From the NCBI GenBank assembly GCA_947089305.1, contig CAMUJQ010000015.1, positions 1-17,143 of the forward strand: a DNA stretch of 17,143 bases. Direction: 5' to 3'. The notes beneath the pieces are model-generated. The model had not been told where the DNA came from, did not search any database, and saw only the letters and a list, made by a program, of their open reading frames with translations. This DNA is from an uncultured Clostridia bacterium (GTDB taxonomy: Bacteria > Bacillota > Clostridia > Christensenellales > UBA1242). This document shows positions 15,701-17,143 of this stretch, one piece after another; positions within the stretch are counted from its first letter, which is position 1; each line of letters begins with the position of its first letter. Position numbers and translations under genes: made by a program.

Positions 15701-15808
15701 TTTGTTTTGCTTAACGGCTTTTTCAAAAGTTTTATTATTTTCCCAAAACTCCAAAATTTCTTTTTGAACCTCAGGTAAGTTTGGCGTTCTTTCTAATTCT
15801 TTTTTCAT
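12719..15808 (-). CDS. ileS: Isoleucyl-tRNA synthetase, type 2 (eukaryote-like)
   Basis: This 1029-residue class I synthetase charges tRNA-Ile. The signature region reads DGPPFPTGKPHAGT (44-57), where the HIGH motif appears as HAGT, then WGWDCHGLPIE. The CP1 editing domain is present (WTTTPWTLPSNMALAV, near 230-245), so mischarged valine can be removed. The KMSKS loop reads KLSKHSKNYTDP (about residue 595), with FRLYMFNSN after it. The KNYxDP and LY-x-x-NS patterns belong to the eukaryote-like IleRS2 class rather than the IleRS1 of E. coli or Bacillus. IleRS2 enzymes are known to be less sensitive to mupirocin. A strong AAGGAG site precedes the start. A T-box leader controls expression. It is the only ileS in the window. 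Confidence 0.96.
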   Translation of the reverse strand: MKKELERTPNLPEVQKEILEFWENNKTFEKAVKQNKDNEFVFYDGPPFPTGKPHAGTVMSSFMKDMISRYYTMQGYSVPRQWGWDCHGLPIEVQAEGLLGLKDKTEIENKIGVAAFNDKCRDIVDKNNDTWRDYVKEMCRWVDYDNAYKTMHTPFMESVIWAFKELYNKGLIYKDYRVTPYCARCQTALSISETREDGATKPKQDRWVMVKFKTLEMLNGKPVYFLAWTTTPWTLPSNMALAVGEEISYAFCEVGNEVFVVGANAVKNYKNVFGEKPVILKTVKGSELVGKTYTPLFDCFKNKTSEGAYKVIPADFVEEGEGISIVHIAPAFGEDDYWACKKNNVPLVCPVDEKGEFTDEVAMYKGKMVFETNGAVINYLKENNMYVADGSIVHNYPHCWRCHEPLIYKAMDAWYFSIDKIKNRLIEKNEKVNWVPDFIKTGRFGNWLNNARDWNISRNRYWSTPIPVWECDHCKERKVLGSMDEIAKFGNCKIDNLHKQYLDKVTAKCSCGGTYKRVSEVLDCWFESGSVPFARLHYPFENKAWFEKHTTSDFVVEYTGQIRCWFYYLHALSVALFDKPAYKNVIVHGTILDESGKKLSKHSKNYTDPMTLMKTMGTDAFRLYMFNSNAMLVNDMVFNDNGIREYLQQVILPFWNSTYFYQSYAKIDGFVGESKVIPSSKNKLDKWILAKLYKTEKAIKASMDKYQVDEYVEPIISLVDGLSNWYIRRSRRRFWGSGLTQDKRDAYETLYYVLTNMCKILAPITPIVAEKIYKSLTEAESVHLELWPNIDKKFNDEALLQEVELVQNIIHLARNIRNKNNVKNRQPLSTLKVAFANPEDYKIIEEYKNIIAEELNVKQVEIAHDVSEIALTTYKVNFATVGKTMGSKIPVMTKAIRENKIKFVNGKFELYGDAETIVLNKEDILVNYTAKDNLPVFSDGESVVALDLTITNELKAEGVAREIVRNIQDARKQLDLEITDRLLLCMEGNVPTQFVSYICGETLSDIVDKLDKADAELETEGVKIKIKKQ

Positions 15809-15823
15809 ATTTATTCTCCTTAC

Positions 15824-16072
15824 AAAAAAACTTAGCGGATATAAGAAAACCCACTAAGTTTATAGGCAACCATTTCTTATACTCCTGCGCCATCACGCAT
15901 TTCTCATATAACGGTGAGCACCGGTTAAGTTTAATAGCGACAAGTCGCGTTCAACCAACAGCTTTAAAAGTGATACATTTTAAAATTTTCCCACTGCCTT
16001 GCACCAACTGGCAGCTCTCTAAATGGTGCCTTTTTTAAAATGCGTGTCTTTTATACAAACGCTTTTATTTAT
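15824..16072 (-). promoter_or_regulatory. T-box riboswitch leader of ileS
   Basis: Read on the minus strand, the leader holds AGAGAG followed by CTGCC...GGCAG, the usual Stem I distal elements. A likely AUC isoleucine specifier is at 15974-15972. The T-box bulge TGGTTGCC is at 15872-15865; its UGGU can pair with the ACCA end of uncharged tRNA-Ile. Two exclusive stems are visible. The antiterminator pairs TATAAGAAA with TTTCTTATA around the bulge. The terminator pairs CCACTAAGTT (15851-15860) with AACTTAGCGG (15829-15838), one wobble, before a run of seven U. Uncharged tRNA-Ile should favour read-through into ileS. The T-box core is a shortened variant of the common UGGNACCGCG. Confidence 0.88.
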
Positions 16073-16078
16073 GTTATA

Positions 16079-16107
16079 GTTATATCATGGACTAGCCTTT
16101 TTGTCAA
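16079..16107 (-). promoter_or_regulatory. Promoter of the T-box/ileS transcript
   Basis: On the minus strand, TTGACA (16107-16102) and TATAAC (16084-16079) have a 17-bp spacer; TATAAC is repeated directly after. The start is near 16072. The -35 overlaps a plus-strand TTGTCA (16101-16106). Confidence 0.75.
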
Positions 16108-16129
16108 TTATTTTTTAATAAGAGATAGT
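16101..16129 (+). promoter_or_regulatory. Predicted divergent promoter of the non-coding RNA
   Basis: TTGTCA (16101-16106), a 17-bp spacer and GATAGT (16124-16129) predict a start near 16136, three bases before the first hairpin of the RNA below. The -10 matches consensus at 4 of 6 positions. Confidence 0.45.
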
Positions 16130-16135
16130 TTACAT

Positions 16136-16350
16136 TAAAAGCTTGCCCCCTATTAAAAGGGAAGCTTTGCACTCACAGGAGTGGACTAAATGGCATATTT
16201 TTTTTCGCCTCTTGCGCATTCCCTAAGAACAGGCAACTTGAAGCTAAATAAATGCTTAACAAATTAAACGCAAAAAATTTCTTGCGCTTATTTTTCAAAA
16301 CTAGCATTATTCTTAATTGGTAAAAAACTGGAAAATTTTTCCAGTTTTTT
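16136..16350 (+). ncRNA. Predicted ~215-nt structured non-coding RNA
   Basis: This 200-base stretch has no credible gene but a divergent promoter, several hairpins and a strong terminator. Hairpin 1 pairs AAGCTTgCCC (16139-16148) with GGGAAGCTT (16159-16167). Hairpin 2 pairs CACTC with GAGTG (16170-16183, loop ACAG). A later hairpin pairs CGCAA (16269-16273) with TTGCG (16282-16286). CTTGCGC occurs twice (16211-16217 and 16281-16287), so CGCAA could pair with either copy and switch shape. The segment is more G/C-rich and less T/A-monotonous than its surroundings. Size and stand-alone position resemble 6S RNA, but I could not fit the long single-hairpin 6S fold with confidence. I saw no SRP, tmRNA or RNase P core motifs. 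Confidence 0.5.
16322..16350. terminator. Bidirectional terminator between the ncRNA and the first C-terminal-region XRE gene
   Basis: CTGGAAAA (16328-16335) pairs with TTTTTCCAG (16336-16344 region), flanked by AAAAAA and TTTTTT, forming a near-perfect palindrome that works in both directions. Confidence 0.85.
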
Positions 16351-16353
16351 ACC

Positions 16354-16563
16354 TTAATCAAACTCAGTTAAGCACAAAAGATAATCAGCCGTGGTATCAA
16401 GGGCTTTCACTAATTTTATTAAAACTTCAATGCTTGGCGTTTTTTCTCCGCTTTCATATTGAGATATTGATGTTTGATGAACACCTATTAATTCTGATAA
16501 TTGTTTTTGACTAAGTTCTAAACTTATTCTTTTTTCTTTAATTCTTTCTCCCAATTCTATCAT
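16354..16563 (-). CDS. XRE-family transcriptional repressor
   Basis: This 69-residue protein is a single Cro/CI HTH domain. GERIKEKR opens it, LSQKQLSELIGVHQTSISQYES (about 15-36, written here in two overlapping parts) forms helices 2-3, and it ends with TTADYLLCLTEFD. There is no dimerisation domain beyond the HTH helices. A GGGGAA ribosome binding site precedes the ATG. The adjacent divergent promoter has an operator pair that it probably binds. It is a paralogue-like match to the protein encoded at 16762-16983, ending in the same TTxDYLLxLTxF pattern, so the two form tandem modules of the same kind. Confidence 0.85.
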   Translation of the reverse strand: MIELGERIKEKRISLELSQKQLSELIGVHQTSISQYESGEKTPSIEVLIKLVKALDTTADYLLCLTEFD

Positions 16564-16610
16564 AAAATATTCCCCACAGTATTATTTTATAATATAGGTA
16601 TTAAATTTAC

Positions 16611-16661
16611 TTGACATAATACTCTAAGTGATAAATTATAATTATATTACTTAGAGTATTA
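16611..16661 (+). promoter_or_regulatory. Divergent promoter and operator pair of the first XRE module
   Basis: TTGACA (16611-16616) is followed by TATAAT at 16637-16642, a long 20-bp spacing; other -10 choices are possible. A perfect 13-bp inverted repeat spans it: TAATACTCTAAGT (16617-16629) and ACTTAGAGTATTA (16649-16661). Each arm contains an ACTnnnAGT half-palindrome, with centres 28 bp apart. Confidence 0.7.
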
Positions 16662-16722
16662 AAGGAGTGTGTATGTAGCGATATTTAAAAAAAATTATAT
16701 TATCAAAATATAGCATAGATAT
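16661..16722 (+). pseudogene. Decayed remnant of the small gene that starts at 17085
   Basis: A good ribosome binding site (AAAGGAG, 16661-16667) leads to ATG at 16673 followed at once by TAG. Downstream, ATATTTA plus an A-run plus TTATATTAT (16681-16703) matches the same segment of the gene at 17085 (17096-17117), with one extra A in an 8-A run. Correcting that shift reads YLKKLYYQNIA then a stop, against YLEKLYYGNNA in the intact gene. So the start region carries an early stop, a frameshift and a further stop. Promoter, operator and ribosome binding site remain intact. The match is short and AT-rich, so homology rests mainly on its matching position. Confidence 0.55.
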
Positions 16723-16733
16723 GACTAAATAAA

Positions 16734-16760
16734 AAAAGAGCGTTAACTCTTCTTTCAAAC
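16734..16760 (-). terminator. Terminator of the second XRE gene
   Basis: On the minus strand AAGAG and CTCTT (16751-16736) form a short stem with a 6-nt loop, followed by TTTTTTT. Confidence 0.6.
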
Positions 16761-16761
16761 T

Positions 16762-16983
16762 TTATTCAAAATCAGTTAAACCTAGTAAATAATCTGTTGT
16801 TGTTTCAAGCGCGATTGCAAGTTTCATTAAGGTATCTATTCCTGGTTTAGCAGTAGCATTTTCATATCTAGCAACAACACTTTGAGCAACTCCAATTTTT
16901 TGTGCCAAATCTTTTTGATACATGTTTTTTGCTGTGCGCAAGTCTTTTATTCTTTTACCTGTTAAATTAATATTAAAATTCAT
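16762..16983 (-). CDS. XRE-family transcriptional repressor
   Basis: This 73-residue protein is one Cro/CI HTH domain (about 9-68). GKRIKDLRTAKNM opens it, QKDLAQKIGVAQSVVARYEN is the HTH core, and TTTDYLLGLTDFE closes it. It differs most from its neighbour at 16354-16563 in the recognition helix (AQSVVARYE against HQTSISQYE), which fits the different operators of the two modules. On the minus strand TTGTCA and TATTAT, 17 bp apart, give a promoter whose -35 overlaps that of the divergent gene. The leader is about 10 nt without a clear ribosome binding site. Confidence 0.85.
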   Translation of the reverse strand: MNFNINLTGKRIKDLRTAKNMYQKDLAQKIGVAQSVVARYENATAKPGIDTLMKLAIALETTTDYLLGLTDFE

Positions 16984-17017
16984 ATATTATATTTTATAAT
17001 ATTTTTCTTTAATTGTC

Positions 17018-17068
17018 TTGACAAATACACATTGTGTATATATAATAACAAATATACATGTTATGTAT
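17018..17068 (+). promoter_or_regulatory. Consensus promoter with two operators, second XRE module
   Basis: TTGACA (17018-17023), a 17-bp spacer and TATAAT (17041-17046) match the sigma-A consensus fully. ATACACA/TGTGTAT (17025-17039, 1-nt centre) fills the spacer. ATACAT/ATGTAT (17054-17068, 3-nt centre) lies over the start region. The centres are 29 bp apart. Both would be occluded from polymerase by bound repressor. Confidence 0.8.
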
Positions 17069-17084
17069 TTTATAAGGAGCCTAT

Positions 17085-17143
17085 ATGCCAGAATCATATT
17101 TAGAAAAATTATATTATGGGAACAATGCAAATTCTCAGAATAC
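17085..17143 (+). CDS. Partial small protein, possibly DUF6809-like (runs off the window)
   Basis: AAGGAG (17074-17079) precedes an ATG that opens MPESYLEKLYYGNNANSQN before the window ends. The LEKLYYGN pattern near the N-terminus recalls DUF6809 proteins of Firmicutes and their phages, but 19 residues are too few to be sure. It is driven by the operator-controlled promoter of the second XRE module, so it should be strongly expressed when the repressor leaves. Confidence 0.5.
   Translation, partial: MPESYLEKLYYGNNANSQN

Noticed and set aside
15781..16038. Plus-strand reading frame of 85 codons across the ileS leader
   Set aside because: It overlaps the T-box riboswitch and the ileS start on the other strand and has no ribosome binding site or family resemblance.
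16136..16350. Naming the RNA as 6S, SRP RNA or tmRNA
   Set aside because: Size suits 6S, but its single long hairpin could not be traced; SRP and tmRNA core motifs are absent.
1..17143. CRISPR arrays, insertion sequences, tRNA or rRNA genes
   Set aside because: No regular repeat-spacer array, transposase-like frame, tRNA T-loop pattern or rRNA segment was seen on either strand.

Overview
The window looks like a chromosomal stretch of a strongly AT-rich, anaerobic, low-GC Gram-positive bacterium (Bacillota; Clostridia or a neighbouring gut lineage). The evidence is a T-box leader on ileS, class III anaerobic ribonucleotide reductase with its radical-SAM activase, NrdR boxes, sigma-A promoters of TTGACA-17-TATAAT type, and oligo-T terminators after nearly every gene. 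No species can be named from the sequence alone.

Layout. (1) 1-846: a lone HExxH metallopeptidase-like gene. (2) 867-3067: an accessory cassette under a strong promoter with two palindromic operators: HNH endonuclease, DGQHR-domain (DndB-like) protein, and a DNPH1/Rcl-like deoxynucleotide N-hydrolase. It resembles a small defence or DNA-modification-sensing module; I know of no named system with this composition. (3) 3069-4210: a tail-anchored zinc-ribbon/coiled-coil protein. (4) 4222-8964: an anaerobic nucleotide-reduction region with nrdG on the plus strand and nrdD-trxB on the minus strand under paired NrdR boxes. NrdD carries a fused C-terminal redoxin domain, and the translationally coupled TrxB lacks the usual NADPH-binding motifs. 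Between them sits a double-HTH repressor gene, divergent from a predicted three-way-junction small RNA. (5) 9098-12720: housekeeping genes cysS, an inositol-monophosphatase-family enzyme, a HAD 5'-nucleotidase-like protein and a GNAT acetyltransferase. (6) 12719-16107: ileS of the eukaryote-like type 2 class, with a T-box leader. (7) 16101-16350: a predicted ~215-nt structured non-coding RNA, divergent from the T-box promoter and sharing its -35 element. (8) 16354-17143: two tandem XRE repressor modules, each with a divergent operator-bearing promoter. The first promoter leads into a decayed remnant of the small gene that follows the second.

How it fits together. NrdG activates NrdD by making its glycyl radical. 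The fused redoxin would re-reduce NrdD, and TrxB would re-reduce the redoxin, possibly with ferredoxin instead of NADPH. Regulation recurs as divergent repressor/operator pairs, and three promoters carry twin operators 28-29 bp apart. A second theme is leaderless expression: nrdG, the IMPase-family gene and the GNAT gene all have the start codon exactly 6 nt after the -10 box, with no ribosome binding site.
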